From Echinometra lucunter (Eukaryota; Echinodermata; Echinoidea; Camarodonta; Echinometridae): a stretch of 64,000 bases of DNA. The notes under the pieces are model-generated. The model was not told the origin of the DNA and ran no database searches. It saw nothing but the letters and a program-made list of their open reading frames with translations. The stretch spans positions 1,156,501 through 1,220,500 of the forward strand of contig CM057160.1 of assembly GCA_029962745.1 (NCBI GenBank), written 5' to 3'. A program made the position numbers and the translations under genes. Below, piece by piece: positions 1-10,895 of this stretch (the stretch's first letter is position 1; each line of letters opens with the position of its first letter).

Positions 1-2
1 TG

Positions 3-671
3 ATGGCTTGTCTCTGTGGCATTAACCTCAACATGTACCTCTTGATTAGCAGACCAATGCACTACTATATGATCGTTACCCCACAACGTGTAAGAGTTAC
101 TTTGGTAGTCCTTCTCCTTACCGTTCTGTTAACAAGTGGATGTACCTTTTCAGTAACAAGTTCTCCTATTATCCAGTACAGAATCGAGTGGTGCTTATTG
201 AAAAAGATTCTTTGGAGAAAATCTGCGGCTGAAGTCCTGGATAATTTAAGTCTCTTGTGTCCTATCATTATTACATTTTTGCTATCGTCAGTCGTCTACA
301 TCAAACTCCTGATCATTGCTCGAAGGCAGATGAAAAGGGTTGAAGACACAGAAATACAAGCTGCTCCAGGAACCCTGTCCGATCGTTCAGATTTACAGGA
401 TCAGCCGAAGAAACCTGGCTCGTCTGGAAGATTCAAGGGTGTTATCACAGTGTCCCTTCTCTCAGGTTCATTCCTGACCGTTTGGACACCCTTATGTGTG
501 TCTTACGTGATCCCGGGTGCTTCTTCAGGGATATATTTGAACATTTTTGACAAGTTGGCCTCTACAGGCTGCTGGGTGCAACCAACAGTTTATCTGATGA
601 CTAACGAGGAGGCCAGACGGATTTGCGTTGGTTTCATCCGTAACTGTCATCGGCAATACCGAACATACTAG
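3..671 (+). CDS. Rhodopsin-like GPCR 1, 5'-truncated by window edge
   Basis: Partial seven-helix receptor; the visible 222 residues start inside TM3, because the first Met aligns with an internal Met of the paralogues at 2956 and 9216. Upstream exon sequence lies outside the window. The end of TM3 reads INLNMYLLISRP, so DRY is replaced by NMY. TM4, an extracellular-loop-2 Cys (IEWCLLKK), TM5, a basic third loop, TM6 with VWTP (variant CWxP) and TM7 with QPTVYLMTNEEARR (variant NPxxY) follow in order, then TAG. The gene has no introns. It belongs to the subgroup of the genes at 2956 and 9216 and shares a perfectly identical 37-nt block with them (424-460 here). A sensory or chemoreceptor role is inferred from family expansion; the ligand cannot be read from the sequence. 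Confidence 0.88.
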   Translation: MACLCGINLNMYLLISRPMHYYMIVTPQRVRVTLVVLLLTVLLTSGCTFSVTSSPIIQYRIEWCLLKKILWRKSAAEVLDNLSLLCPIIITFLLSSVVYIKLLIIARRQMKRVEDTEIQAAPGTLSDRSDLQDQPKKPGSSGRFKGVITVSLLSGSFLTVWTPLCVSYVIPGASSGIYLNIFDKLASTGCWVQPTVYLMTNEEARRICVGFIRNCHRQYRTY

Positions 672-680
672 CTTTGTAGA

Positions 681-1175
681 ATGAACAGAATAGTACTTAT
701 CATGTCAGGGATTCGAATGGGAGGCATCAGAAACGACACTCATAAAATGGTGTGGGATATCAAACCTGAAAGCAGCACACAAGTCAGTATAAAGAGATCT
801 GATATAACATTATTCTTGATACAACAAGTTAATTTTCCGGTCTCAGCTCTTTACCTTCTATTGTTTTTTTTTTAAAACTGATATAACGAGATTCCTGCTA
901 TAACAAGGTAATTGTGACGGTCCCAAGGACTTCGTTATGCTGAGTTTCCACTGTACTTCGTCATCTAATTCTTGGAGTTTCTTGGAACATCATAGTCTTG
1001 ATAACCCTTTATCAACAGAAAGTAATTCAAAACATCATGAGATCGGACCCTGATCGGTACAAGGATATCAAACAGCTAGAAGGCCAGACGGATTTCCGTC
1101 GGTTTTATCCGTAACAGTCATCAGCATTACCGAACATACTAGCTTTGTAGAATGAATAGAATAGTACTTATCATG
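681..1175 (+). pseudogene. Remnant of a deleted GPCR copy (N-terminal and C-terminal pieces)
   Basis: Two separate relics of a GPCR gene of the 1-3 subgroup. At 732-779 the frame reads NDTHKMVWDIKPES, which aligns with NDTSVVLWNIRPES at the N terminus of the gene at 9216. At about 1079-1175 there is a near copy of the 3' end and 3' flank of GPCR 1 (about 609-706), including the stop codon context and the following 30 bases. The roughly 800 bases between these ends of a normal gene are reduced to about 300 unrelated or unrecognisable bases. A tandem copy that lost its whole membrane core is the simplest reading. Confidence 0.7.
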
Positions 1176-2800
1176 CATATATGAATCTCACTTCCTGTTC
1201 ATTGGTGATATATATAAAACATAAAATGATGCGATCATACTCGTCTCGTCTCGAGCACATGTTGTGCAGAGGACACCATTAAACTGAATCTCTTTTTTGG
1301 ACTGTTTCCTCATATCTTATCTTGCATATCTAGAGATTAATGACGTCATCTTAGTGAATGACCTAATAAATAGTAAAATAAGTAAAGTTTGTGGTACCCA
1401 TCAGACTATAACATTTTGTAGCTTTTCTTTACTTATGAAAACTAGAATACAAAATGCTATGTGAATATAATTCTGTAAATCACATGGTTTGAAAAAGTAG
1501 AAGAAAACAACAAGGATAACAACGACCGAAAATGCATTTGGCGAGACGGCGTATAACTTTTCTCTCAATGCGTTATCATTATAACAAGATGACACTAGAT
1601 GACAACATGAGAACAGATAATAAGATTAAAAATGATACCTTTATGGTATCAATAATGTTTCCAAGCAGTATTTGAAATACAAAACTGTTTAAAATGTGCA
1701 AAAAGTAAGAAAAAAAATCATATCACATCACATCACTGAAAACTAAAAATAAGATGTCGAATGGACAGGCTTTTAAATTATAGCATGTAGAGGCAAAATT
1801 TCTTCAAAGGGGCTGACATTCTTTACCCAAACGGCATTTTCACTCTCGTCATAAATTTTGTAAATAAGCGAAGAGAGAGAGAGGAATGTTTTATATACTA
1901 ACTTAATACATATTATTTTGAAAATTACAATTTCTGACGGAATATGACGTAACTATTGCCCGAATAGTCATGATTAGGTGGCGATTTCCTTGGTATTCAT
2001 TTAATTTCAGTTCAATTCAAATAAACATTTATTTTCTTCCACTTGATTTGCAGGAGTTAATCATTTTTTTTTCCCAATTGTTAAATTCATATATGGTAAC
2101 ATAAATATCTGACAATAACATAAATCATGGAAGAAAGCGAGGCCCCTATAAATTTCCACAATTTTTAACGAGGGGGCGGGGGAGGGATGAGTGATTGCAG
2201 ACTCGATCTTCATGGCCTCTCCGTCTCGTAAATAATTTTTCATTTCATTTCCCAGTCAAGAGTGACATTGAACGACGCTCAAAATTAATATCTGGACTTA
2301 ATTTCATATCCCCTTCATTCTGGTGAATAAGATGGATATATCCCTTTGTTATCCACGGGAACTAATTGTTTACCCAATTTAACAGATCCATTATCGAAAA
2401 GAATATGGGATGTCAGCTGAGTTAAGTTGGGGACGAGTCCATTTTCTTTATGGAGTTGGCCGCTTAAGATTCGGAGACTTGGAAGATACAAGTCGTTGGA
2501 GGTTAGAAGTTGTTCATTTCTTGCCAGCACTGAGCGGTAACTTGTATACCAGAAATAAACTTTATTCCAGCGTGCACTCTATGATCCTCGTTGTCTTATC
2601 GTCTCTAAACAGTTACAGGTGAAGATGGCATTGGTATTATCATCATAGAACTCCTGCTTTCATGTGGCATTACATGGTATCCGTTAAGGATCGCCTGGCT
2701 TCTTCGACTTTTGTTGAAAGGTTTGAGATTACAAACGGTACTTGGCGCTCCAACATCGACAGAAGAAATTGCATTAGAAAAAGAGGAACTTCAAAAACAA
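1176..2800. other. Intergenic, no gene recognised
   Basis: AT-rich spacer. A short GA run occurs near 1872-1883. Small open frames on both strands have no recognisable domain or homologue within the window. Confidence 0.5.
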
Positions 2801-2804
2801 TGAA

Positions 2805-2852
2805 AATAAACTCTGCATGACACTGGTGTAGCTCTCTGGGGTTGTCAGACCT
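2805..2852 (+). pseudogene. N-terminal GPCR relic just upstream of GPCR 2
   Basis: The frame starting at CAT GAC ACT reads HDTGVALWGCQT and then a stop, aligning with NDTSVVLWNIRP at the N terminus of the gene at 9216. It lies about 105 bases upstream of the real GPCR 2 start and in a different frame from it. It looks like the stub of an older or partly duplicated 5' end. Confidence 0.5.
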
Positions 2853-2955
2853 GAAGCTAGCATTTGTATTCATGAATTTAGCTTTTGAAAAATCGTCCAA
2901 AAAAAAAAAGGAAAAAAAAAACGAAATCAGATTCTATTGGAATAGTCGATTAAGA

Positions 2956-3912
2956 ATGAATAAAACTAGGAACGGTATCATCGAACCTGAATCCACAGTA
3001 TACTTCGTCAACTTAATTCTTTGTGTTTGTTTGAACCTCTTAGTTCTGATTGTCATCCATCGACAGAGAGAGATTCAAGAAGTAATGAGACTGTTACATC
3101 GGATCCTAGCCAGTACAAGCCTGGCAAACGGTTTCTTCTGGAATATCTGGTCCATAACCTGGTTCTCTCTCAACGATCCTTATTCATGCTATATCATGAC
3201 GTTCATATTTTTGTTCCCGACTCGTGTCGTAACAGTTCTGCAGATGGCATGTCTCTGTAGTATTAACCTCAACAAGTACCTCCTGATTAGCAGACCAATG
3301 CACTATCACATGATCGTTACTCCCCAACGAATAAGGGTAGCTTTGGTGATCCTTCTTCTTACTACTGTACTGATAAGCGGATGTGCCTTTCCAGTGAAAA
3401 GCTCTCCTGTTATCCAGTACAGAATGGAACAATGTTTATTAAAGAAGACTCTTTTAGAACAAAATGCGGCTCAAATCGTTGATGTCATAAGTAGTTTATG
3501 TCCTATTATAATAACATTTCTGCTATCATCAGTAATCTACATTAAACTTTTGATCATTGCCCAACGGAAGTTGCAAAGGGTTGAAGACATAGAGATGCAA
3601 GTTTCTCCAGGAAACCCGTCCGATCGTTCAGATCTGCAAGATCCGCGGAAGAAACCTGGCTCACCTGGAAGATTCAAGGGTGTTATCACAGTGTCCCTTC
3701 TGTCAGGTTCATTTCTCGTTGTATGGACACCATTATGTGTATCTTATATGATTCCGGGAGTTTCTTCAGGGTGGGTAAACATTCTTGACAAGATGGCCTC
3801 GTCAGGTTGCTGGGTGCAACCAACAGTTTATCTGATGACTAACGAGGAGGCTAGAAGGATTTGCGTCAGTTTTATCCAAAAAAAGTTTTGTGTAATATTC
3901 AACAGACTATAG
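2956..3912 (+). CDS. Rhodopsin-like GPCR 2, intact single exon
   Basis: 318-residue seven-helix receptor. The ATG at 2956 gives MNKTRNGIIEPES, the same length and N-terminal motif as GPCR 3. An in-frame ATG at 2872 would add a Lys-rich stretch and is less likely. N2 is a possible glycosylation site. TM1 spans about 15-35, TM2 44-70, TM3 80-111, TM4 127-147, TM5 177-202, TM6 242-267 and TM7 275-295. C78 and C160 are the expected TM3/loop-2 disulphide. DRY is replaced by N106-K107-Y108, NPxxY by Q288-P-T-V-Y292, and the TM2 Asp position by Ser. TM6 keeps VWTP. The family is clear; G-protein choice and ligand are unknown. It is the middle gene of subgroup 1-3. Confidence 0.92.
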   Translation: MNKTRNGIIEPESTVYFVNLILCVCLNLLVLIVIHRQREIQEVMRLLHRILASTSLANGFFWNIWSITWFSLNDPYSCYIMTFIFLFPTRVVTVLQMACLCSINLNKYLLISRPMHYHMIVTPQRIRVALVILLLTTVLISGCAFPVKSSPVIQYRMEQCLLKKTLLEQNAAQIVDVISSLCPIIITFLLSSVIYIKLLIIAQRKLQRVEDIEMQVSPGNPSDRSDLQDPRKKPGSPGRFKGVITVSLLSGSFLVVWTPLCVSYMIPGVSSGWVNILDKMASSGCWVQPTVYLMTNEEARRICVSFIQKKFCVIFNRL

Positions 3913-4269
3913 TTGATAGAATAACACTTCACATCGAAATTATATTAATGTGACTTTCCTGTTAAGGAATTAACTCTGTAAGATATTGACCGAACTTTAC
4001 ACATCTCAAGCACATATCATAATGAAGCTTAATGTTTGATTTTATTTGAATTTTAGGATTGGTGAATGATGTCAGATATGATAAGAAGTTTGAAACGAAA
4101 GAAAAGGGGGAGGGGGTAGTCTCCCTTCCTCAGTTAGGCATGGATCAGCAATTAACATCTTCAAAAGCTTGTGAAAAGTGAAAACTCATGTTTCAGGAAT
4201 TTTTTCCATAGACATGCTTGTTGTAATGCATTGCTTTCTAGAGCCGGTTGGTTTCCCCTTTCTTAATAT
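3913..4269. other. Spacer, nothing recognised
   Basis: Sequence between GPCR 2 and the inverted-repeat element that begins at 4270. No gene or repeat was identified. Confidence 0.4.
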
Positions 4270-5674
4270 TACCGTAATCTGGGGTGGCTTTGGACAAATT
4301 TTAACTATTTATATCAATATCTTCATTATGAACAGAGGAATTCTAGGGGTAATGTGGGGGTCGGCTAGTACCAATAAAGAGGAAATCGTGTTATATAGAA
4401 TTCCCTGCAGTTTATTTTACTTCATGATTATTTTTTTTGGCCAAAGTTTGTCCAAAGTGACCCCGGAGTTTGGGGTGACTTTGGACAACCATAAATATCC
4501 CATTGCATAATCACCTGTACAGCTAATTGTCTAAAGTAAACCTCTTTATGGGGGAACTATGGACTACAATACAGTTTTTTTTTATCTTAACCACTCCAAT
4601 TTGTTCAATTTTTTCAACAGCCACCAAATAATGACTTACAAGTACAACTTGTACATACGTTTTTATTTTGGCTACAATATTTTGCTAGGGGCATTAACAG
4701 ACACTTGGTTGCACACTTTTTTCAAGATTTTGTAATTAAATTTGATATTTTGAATTCTTATAAGCCTATTATATTCAAAAGAGTAAATGAACAAATTTGA
4801 AAAAGTGTAGTTAAGCAGGGCACTGCATGAATTTTCTGTGGACCTGTTACTTGCGATTAGCACGGTTAGTAGTTGAACACCTGGTTAGCTTTGGACTACA
4901 ATACAGTTTTTTTTTTTTAAATCTTAACAACTCCAATCTGTTCAGTTTTTTTTTCAACAGTCACCAAATAATGACTTACAAGTACAACTTGTACATGTAC
5001 ATACGTTTTGTGGTGGTATTTTAGCTACAAAATTTTGCCAACAATAAACAGGTAAGAACTTTCATTTTAAATGGGCATTAACAGACACTTGGTTGCACAC
5101 TTTTTTCAAGATTTTGTAATTAAATTTGATATTTTGAATTCTGTTATGCCTAAATATCCAAAATAGTAAATTAACAAATTTGAAAACGTGTCGTTAAACA
5201 GGGCACTGCATGAATATTTACGTAGCTGTCGAACATTTGGTACTCCTTTGATGTCCAAAGTCACCCCGTAAGTGAAGCCAAATCATGGGGTGAAATTGGA
5301 CATGACCTATTTTCAGATTTGCAAAGGTGGTCAGGTATCAAGACTATACAGGTGGGTTCATGATCCCTGTATGTTCACTATCCAGCCAGTAGGCTTGAGC
5401 TTCCATTCTTCTGTATTTCTGGAGTACCAAAAGTTCGACGGCCATAAAAATCAAGCATTTTATGGACCCTGCAAAGAAAAGTACAAAAACAATGTAAGGC
5501 AATGAAATATACAAGAGCACAATAGTCATTCATAATATTCACACATTCCCCTAAAATAACATAAAGAAAAAATACTGGAAATACCACAAGGAAAAAAATG
5601 CAAAATGAAACAATACTTTTCTTCTGTTGTGTCCAAAGTCACCCCTATGTCCAAAGTCGCCCCAGTTTACGGTA
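4270..5674. mobile_element. 1.4-kb terminal-inverted-repeat element, non-autonomous
   Basis: The left end 4270-4296 and the right end 5648-5674 are inverted copies matching at 24 of 27 bases (start TACCGTAATCTGGGGTGGCT). The core motif GTCCAAAGTCACCCC recurs inside near 5253 and 5632, in reverse near 5286, and as a hairpin at 4450-4464/4472-4486 (one mismatch, 7-base loop). A direct duplication of about 330 bases is present (about 4558-4833 and 4891-5213). No transposase frame is visible and no clear target duplication is seen. The superfamily is not assigned. Confidence 0.7.
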
Positions 5675-5924
5675 CTAGTTTCGCTTTTCCCAATTACCCA
5701 CTATATTGTTATGCGCAGTTGAGTACATTTCCATCTGTCTATAGAAACTGCGCAATTATTGCTTATCTTATCTTTAATCTATTCACATATTCTTCCGCTA
5801 TGTTTTCATCCTCTCGTCCTTCCTTCTTACTTCTTCTCCCGCTCCCACATTCCCACTCAGGTAAAAAATAATTTTCCATCCACTTGTTAAATTTATGATC
5901 CTGCATTGTGTCGATTTCTGTTAA

Positions 5925-6332
5925 CCCATTCGTGACAGGAATGATTTAAAGCCTAATTTGATCAGCTTTTATTCTTCCAATTGGCAACATCAACATTTTT
6001 ATTTTATTCCTACATTTTTCTTATAAAACGTCATGTATCTGAAATGAATATAAATTGACAGAAATTATGATGAGAAGTCAAAAAGTTGCCAATTTGCAGG
6101 GGAAAATGGTGATTTTAAGCTTTCTATCACATTGCCAATTTAAGGATTTTAATGCTTATTTTCCTTTAAAAAATTTTCAGCATCAAACAAGGAATATTGA
6201 CGCAACCAAAATGGGCACAGTTTGTGTAGAATTTTTTGCTCTTTCTGCTCATGTATTTGGTATGATTTTTAGGGCTTTGCATCAAAAGATATTAGGCCAA
6301 ACCACAAAATGTGGACCTCTGCCACGAATAGG
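5925..6332. mobile_element. TTAA-flanked MITE (piggyBac-like), copy 1
   Basis: The 408-bp element starts CCCATTCGTGACAG and ends CTGCCACGAATAGG. It is flanked on both sides by TTAA (5921-5924, 6333-6336). CCC-start termini and TTAA targets are hallmarks of piggyBac-type elements. A second copy lies at 54115-54512. There is no coding capacity, so it would need a transposase in trans. Confidence 0.82.
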
Positions 6333-6336
6333 TTAA

Positions 6337-6493
6337 ATGAATTTTGTATCAGCGTTTATGGATATATGTTGTTGTTGTGCAACCTAATCTAAATGTATAC
6401 TTGTATTCCTTTATGAAACAAAAGGCATGATTTAAAAAATACAACTATTATTGTTGTTGTGGTTATTATTATTATTGTTATTACCATTACTAG

Positions 6494-6526
<33 letters not shown>

Positions 6527-8319
6527 AAGTAAGAAGTAAAATATAAAACAATATCATCAGCTTATAACGTCATCATCAGCAAACAAAATCATTCCGATTT
6601 GCACTAACAAATACTGCTATGAATACTCCATCATACCCTGCACGATGGTAGACTTTACACAACCCCATAAAGTCAATACTTGATAAAGACAAGTTTAAAC
6701 CAGCAGTCCGTTTACACCTTCCCGAACAAAACAAACATTACTAGTATGACAATGATAATAGCAATATTTTGAAATTTTATCGTGCCCTATACATCATCAA
6801 TGTCTCCGAGCGCTTACAAAAACATTGCGCAAAACTCCTCTATCTCTATGCGAGTCGATCAGGGAACGCTATCCTACCCGTTTGACTCTTTCGGGGTGCC
6901 GGGGCAGCGGCACGAAGAAAGAAAAGGAGAATCTATTTCATTATTATTCTCAAACGAAATAATGACAAGACAATGGCGTTAATGCTAATAACTATAACCT
7001 ATAGTGATGGATCTTGGGGGCAGCACATTATTATTATCCAATGGCGCCATTGGGATGCTTAATTGATATGGGCGCTCCCACATTACATCCGTCCGATCTC
7101 AGATGAAATGGGCACCATGTAACATGAAATCACCCCCCAAATATGACTGAGAATTGGCGCCATTATGATATTAAATAAGCGCTGCACATCTCATATCAAG
7201 TTGATACTGGCCGCCTCAAATAAAACATAAAAATACATGAAGATACATCTGTCTCACATACATCTGGCTTTTGCAACATTTGTGGCACATTTTTACAAAG
7301 TCGAGCCCATTCTGTGAAATACAAAACTTCCCAAAATTTGGAGGACATGCCCTGTTGTGTCCCCCACCCTCGAAAATTGGGGGGGGGGGGGGACGTGTTA
7401 CCCTGTCCCCCTGGACTGACGCCCATGGGCTTTGGAGTACTGATATTGCGTTTGTTTAATGTTGGCGACTCTTCTGCGCTGACTAGTAGGTAAAATCATC
7501 AGGCAGGGCCGCCCATCTGAGATGAGAAATGGTATATAAAAGGAATCAATGATGCAACTTTATGGGTCAATAGAATCATTGATGACGGATAGGAATGATG
7601 ACATTTATAACGAAGATTAACCAGTTTATACATGTTATATCTGCGTTTATGAAAAAAAAAGTATTTTTCGTAAAGAAGTTTGTTCGCACTCAGGAGCAAT
7701 GAAAACCTCTTATATTTTCTCGCTCGCTGGAACTGGCAGTAGAAGATAGCCCCTAGTAGTAGAAGCCTAAGTTCTGCCTATAATATACAAATACTGTTTA
7801 TCTTATATTACTTTTTATTATTTATTTTTTAGAGTTAATTACCAACATTTGAACCATCAATTTCGGGCCCGATCGCTTTGCTCGCTTGTAAAATCTACAA
7901 ACTGGAAATTATATTTGCAAAGAAGGTGTCACCCCAATTTCGAAAAATACCTATTTGCCTACATGGAACCAGCGCGAGAAATAATTATATCAGTAGCATT
8001 AACCGTTAATTCATCGATTATACAGAGCAGCTATTTCGTCTCTTTTCTGTATGGTTATAAGTAGCCAGCCGTTTGCAAATACATATATCCGTAGATGAAA
8101 AAGCACAGAAATAAAAGGACTGAAGTAAAGGGAGTGTTCTGGCGTCCCCCTTTCTCTGATCGGTGATTTGTCACAACGATCCGCTGATGCCACTCTGCTC
8201 CTGTTAACCCCCCCCCCCCCCCATCCCGCCCCACTCCCTTGATTTCAAACACTGGTCCTGTCGTGACCTTATTAGCTTCATTTTGCATGATAAAGTAATC
8301 CTGAAGTAGCATCACTGAC
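6337..8319. other. Intergenic with simple repeats
   Basis: Contains a mixed ATT/GTT tract followed by an ATC run at about 6493-6526, and a G-tract-rich hAT-like fragment near 7371-7432 listed separately. No gene was recognised in the rest. Confidence 0.5.
7371..7432. mobile_element. Fragment matching the right end of the hAT-like family
   Basis: A TCGAAAATT segment, a run of 14 G, then CCCTGTCCCC and GACGCCCATG resembles the right end of the element at 27320-28912 (AAATATT, G run, CCCC, GACACCCATG). Only the end is recognisable. Confidence 0.45.
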
Positions 8320-8581
8320 CAGGGCCGTACGCAGAATTTTTTCCGGGGGGGGGGGGGCGGGGGCAAGACGCATAAAATTTTCAAAGAAGATCAAAAGTGA
8401 GGGAGCAAAGCGACCGAGCTCGTCACAAGGGCGCTTTTGCATTTTTAAAAGTGAAATTGAAGGATTTGGTGCACACTTTTGTGGATTTTTGTTGTTGTTG
8501 AAATTTTCAGTAAAAAAATGTAAATTTTCCATTGGAGGGGGGGGGGGCAACTGCCCCCGCCCCTCACTGCGCACGGCCATG
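8320..8581. mobile_element. hAT-like MITE with G-tract ends, copy 1
   Basis: The ends are CAGGGCCGTACGCAG (8320-8334) and CTGCGCACGGCCATG (8567-8581). The flanking octamers TCACTGAC (8312-8319) and TCAGTGAC (8582-8589) match at 7 of 8 bases, which fits an 8-bp hAT target duplication. Long G runs lie inside both ends. A second copy lies at 49523-49772. Open frames across the element are not coding, since they follow the repeat in both copies without a conserved frame. Confidence 0.78.
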
Positions 8582-8589
8582 TCAGTGAC

Positions 8590-9215
8590 ATCCCAGTCAA
8601 TAGGAAGATAAAGATCGACAACTAACATATCCAGCTCTAGAACATGATGAGGAGGAAGGTTTGATGGCAGAATACTACACCGTATGGAATTCAGGATCGT
8701 TATTTCGATGTTCTAAGGTAAGAGTGGCACTTTCCAAATAAAAAGCTATTTGATGTACTGATTAAGGTCACATATCTTAAAAGCCAATGATTGATGGAGG
8801 GATAATTGCAATCGACCTCTAGTGTCAGTCAGTTATAGCCGATCCATTAACTTTAATAAGAATAGATACGTGGAATATGTTGTGGTTTGCGCATGTCGAG
8901 GTTCTAAATGGGGTGTTAGATACCTGTATATGAAACTGTGTATTAAGAGAGGCTGTTTAAATTACTGAAAATTTTTTCTTCATACTCCTATTTTTGAGCA
9001 GTAGTGATTAGAAAAATTACAGTGTTGATGAACAAACACGCATTTTTAACATTTCGCCGGGCGACGCCGATTATTTTACATTTTCGTAATCTCTTGAAAC
9101 GGTTTCAAAAGGTTTCACAAGAGGCCGCTGTTGAAAGGCTATATAGAAAACTTTTTCGTTCTTGATTGTCAAAATAAACTTAGCCAAGTTAATTAATAGA
9201 AACAAACAAAACAGA
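8590..9215. other. Upstream region of GPCR 3
   Basis: No gene or repeat recognised. It may hold the promoter and 5' UTR of GPCR 3; no convincing TATA box or initiator was identified. Confidence 0.35.
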
Positions 9216-10178
9216 ATGAATGTAAGCACCAACGACACGAGTGTAGTACTCTGGAATATCAGACCGGAATCAAACCTATACTTCGTCAACTTAGTTCTTT
9301 GTGTTTGTTTAAACATTATAGTTCTGATTGTCATCCATCGACAGAGAGAGATTCAAGATGTGATGAGATTGCTACATAGAACCTTAGCCGTTACTAGCTT
9401 TGCAGATGGTGTTCTTTGGAACGTATGGTCGCTTCTTTGGTTTTCACTCGATGATTGGTATTCATGTTCTGTAATGACACAAATATTTATGTTTCCTTCT
9501 CGGTTCACTACAATCATGGTCATGGCTTGTCTATGTAGCATCAACCTGAACATGTACCTCCTGATCAGCAGACCATTGCACTACCACATGATTGTCACTC
9601 CCAAACGGGTGAAGTTTGTGTTCAGTATCATTATCGTAATTGTTTTCTTGATCAGTGGATGCAACTTGCCGATATCATACTCTCCACTTGTAAGATTTCG
9701 AATAGAACAGTGTGTTTTCAAAACCCAAATTCTAAAACAGAGCAAAGATGGAGCTGAACTTGTGAATGCTATTTCGCTTCTTGTTCCCATTTTATTTACA
9801 CTTGCGTTATCGTCGATCATCTATATCAAACTACTGATCATTACCCGAAGACAGCTGCAAAGGGTTGAAGTTGCTCAAGGAAACCCATCCAATCTATCAG
9901 ATTTGCAAGATCAGCGGAAGAAACCTGGCCCGCCTGGAAGATTCAAGGGTGTTATCACAGTGTCCCTTCTATCAGGCTCACTCCTCGCTGTTTGGACACC
10001 CCTATGTGTGTCTTACCTGATTCCTGGAGCTTCTTCAGGAATATGGGTGAACATTCTTGACAAGATGGCCTCATCAAGCTGCTGGGTACAACCAACAGTG
10101 TACTTACTGACTAACGAGGAGGCTAGACGGATTTGCGTCAGTTTTATGCGAAAGCGCTTTCGAATCTTAGTAGAATGA
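9216..10178 (+). CDS. Rhodopsin-like GPCR 3, intact single exon
   Basis: 320-residue receptor. The ATG at 9216 is chosen because it gives MNVSTNDTSVVLW with two N-glycosylation sites (N2, N6) and a length equal to GPCR 2; the longer open frame has no upstream ATG. C84 and C166 are the likely disulphide pair. TM3 ends INLNMYLLISRP, so DRY becomes N112-M113-Y114. TM2 lacks the usual Asp. TM6 has VWTP and TM7 QPTVY (292-296). The short C tail is basic. A 39-nt stretch of the TM1/first-loop region is identical to GPCR 2, and a 37-nt stretch (9934-9970) is identical to GPCRs 1 and 2. Confidence 0.92.
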   Translation: MNVSTNDTSVVLWNIRPESNLYFVNLVLCVCLNIIVLIVIHRQREIQDVMRLLHRTLAVTSFADGVLWNVWSLLWFSLDDWYSCSVMTQIFMFPSRFTTIMVMACLCSINLNMYLLISRPLHYHMIVTPKRVKFVFSIIIVIVFLISGCNLPISYSPLVRFRIEQCVFKTQILKQSKDGAELVNAISLLVPILFTLALSSIIYIKLLIITRRQLQRVEVAQGNPSNLSDLQDQRKKPGPPGRFKGVITVSLLSGSLLAVWTPLCVSYLIPGASSGIWVNILDKMASSSCWVQPTVYLLTNEEARRICVSFMRKRFRILVE

Positions 10179-10524
10179 AAGCAACAACGAACAAACAAAC
10201 TTACATACAAAAAAAATTCGAACGAAACATCTGCAGTATGATGTCATATCCATCGTTGTTGTTGTTGTTGTTCTTGTTTACTGAAGAATGACTGCATCTG
10301 GCTAAAGCCATTTATCTTCCCAGTTCATTTTTCTTTCATTTCACTGTACGTATCTGAAAAAAATTAAAAAGGGAGGTTATTGCTAAAATACATTTACACG
10401 GAATGAAGCATAATGTATTCGAGAACTTTTAAAACACACAAGCACACGTTGGCATTAATATGCCTAAATAAGAATGATTTATTTTATACACGATTAAAGA
10501 GTAATGGAAATAGAATGCGTTGTT
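10179..10524. other. Spacer downstream of GPCR 3
   Basis: Includes a GTT run near 10256-10270. No gene is recognised. Confidence 0.4.
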
Positions 10525-10608
10525 CAAGGGCATAAGTGCCGTGCCCGGGATCGAACCCACAATCTTCGCGTTTCCAGTCAAGTGCCTTAAACTATACCCG
10601 ACGACGAC
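10525..10608 (-). mobile_element. tRNA-derived SINE head
   Basis: On the minus strand the sequence has an A-box-like segment GGTATAGTTTAAGG, an anticodon-arm-like stretch, and a strong B box (GGGTTCGATCCC), spaced as in a tRNA. The arms are imperfect and it continues into non-tRNA sequence. It is best read as a tRNA-derived SINE rather than a working tRNA gene. Confidence 0.6.
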
Positions 10609-10895
10609 AAAGAAGGAAATGATTAATTTTCCAGTTTCACCTCTTAATAAGGTTCTTTATGTCTTTTTGCCATTTGGCCGTTGAACAGCTTGTACCACTT
10701 ACAAAAATTGTATATATGTTAGAAGATTTTAGAGTAGGTCTTTAATCATGAGCATTCCTTTCCTTTACCACGACAATTGTCAAATTCCAATGCCTTCTAC
10801 GCATAACGCGATCTGTAAACTTTGTATCATTGTAGTTACCTAGTTATACAAGTAGTTGTCGGTAAGATCTGACAAGGCCTTAAATGATAATCACT

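Noticed and set aside
4178..4510. 110-codon frame at the left end of the inverted-repeat element
   Set aside because: Runs across the element border and through its terminal repeat; no domain.
8278..8628. 116-codon minus-strand frame, similar to one at 49495-49877
   Set aside because: The similarity is explained by the shared MITE; the frame is not conserved between copies and crosses G/C runs.
10525..10608. Possible genuine tRNA gene
   Set aside because: Arms pair poorly and the sequence continues into SINE-like body, so a tRNA-derived SINE is more likely.
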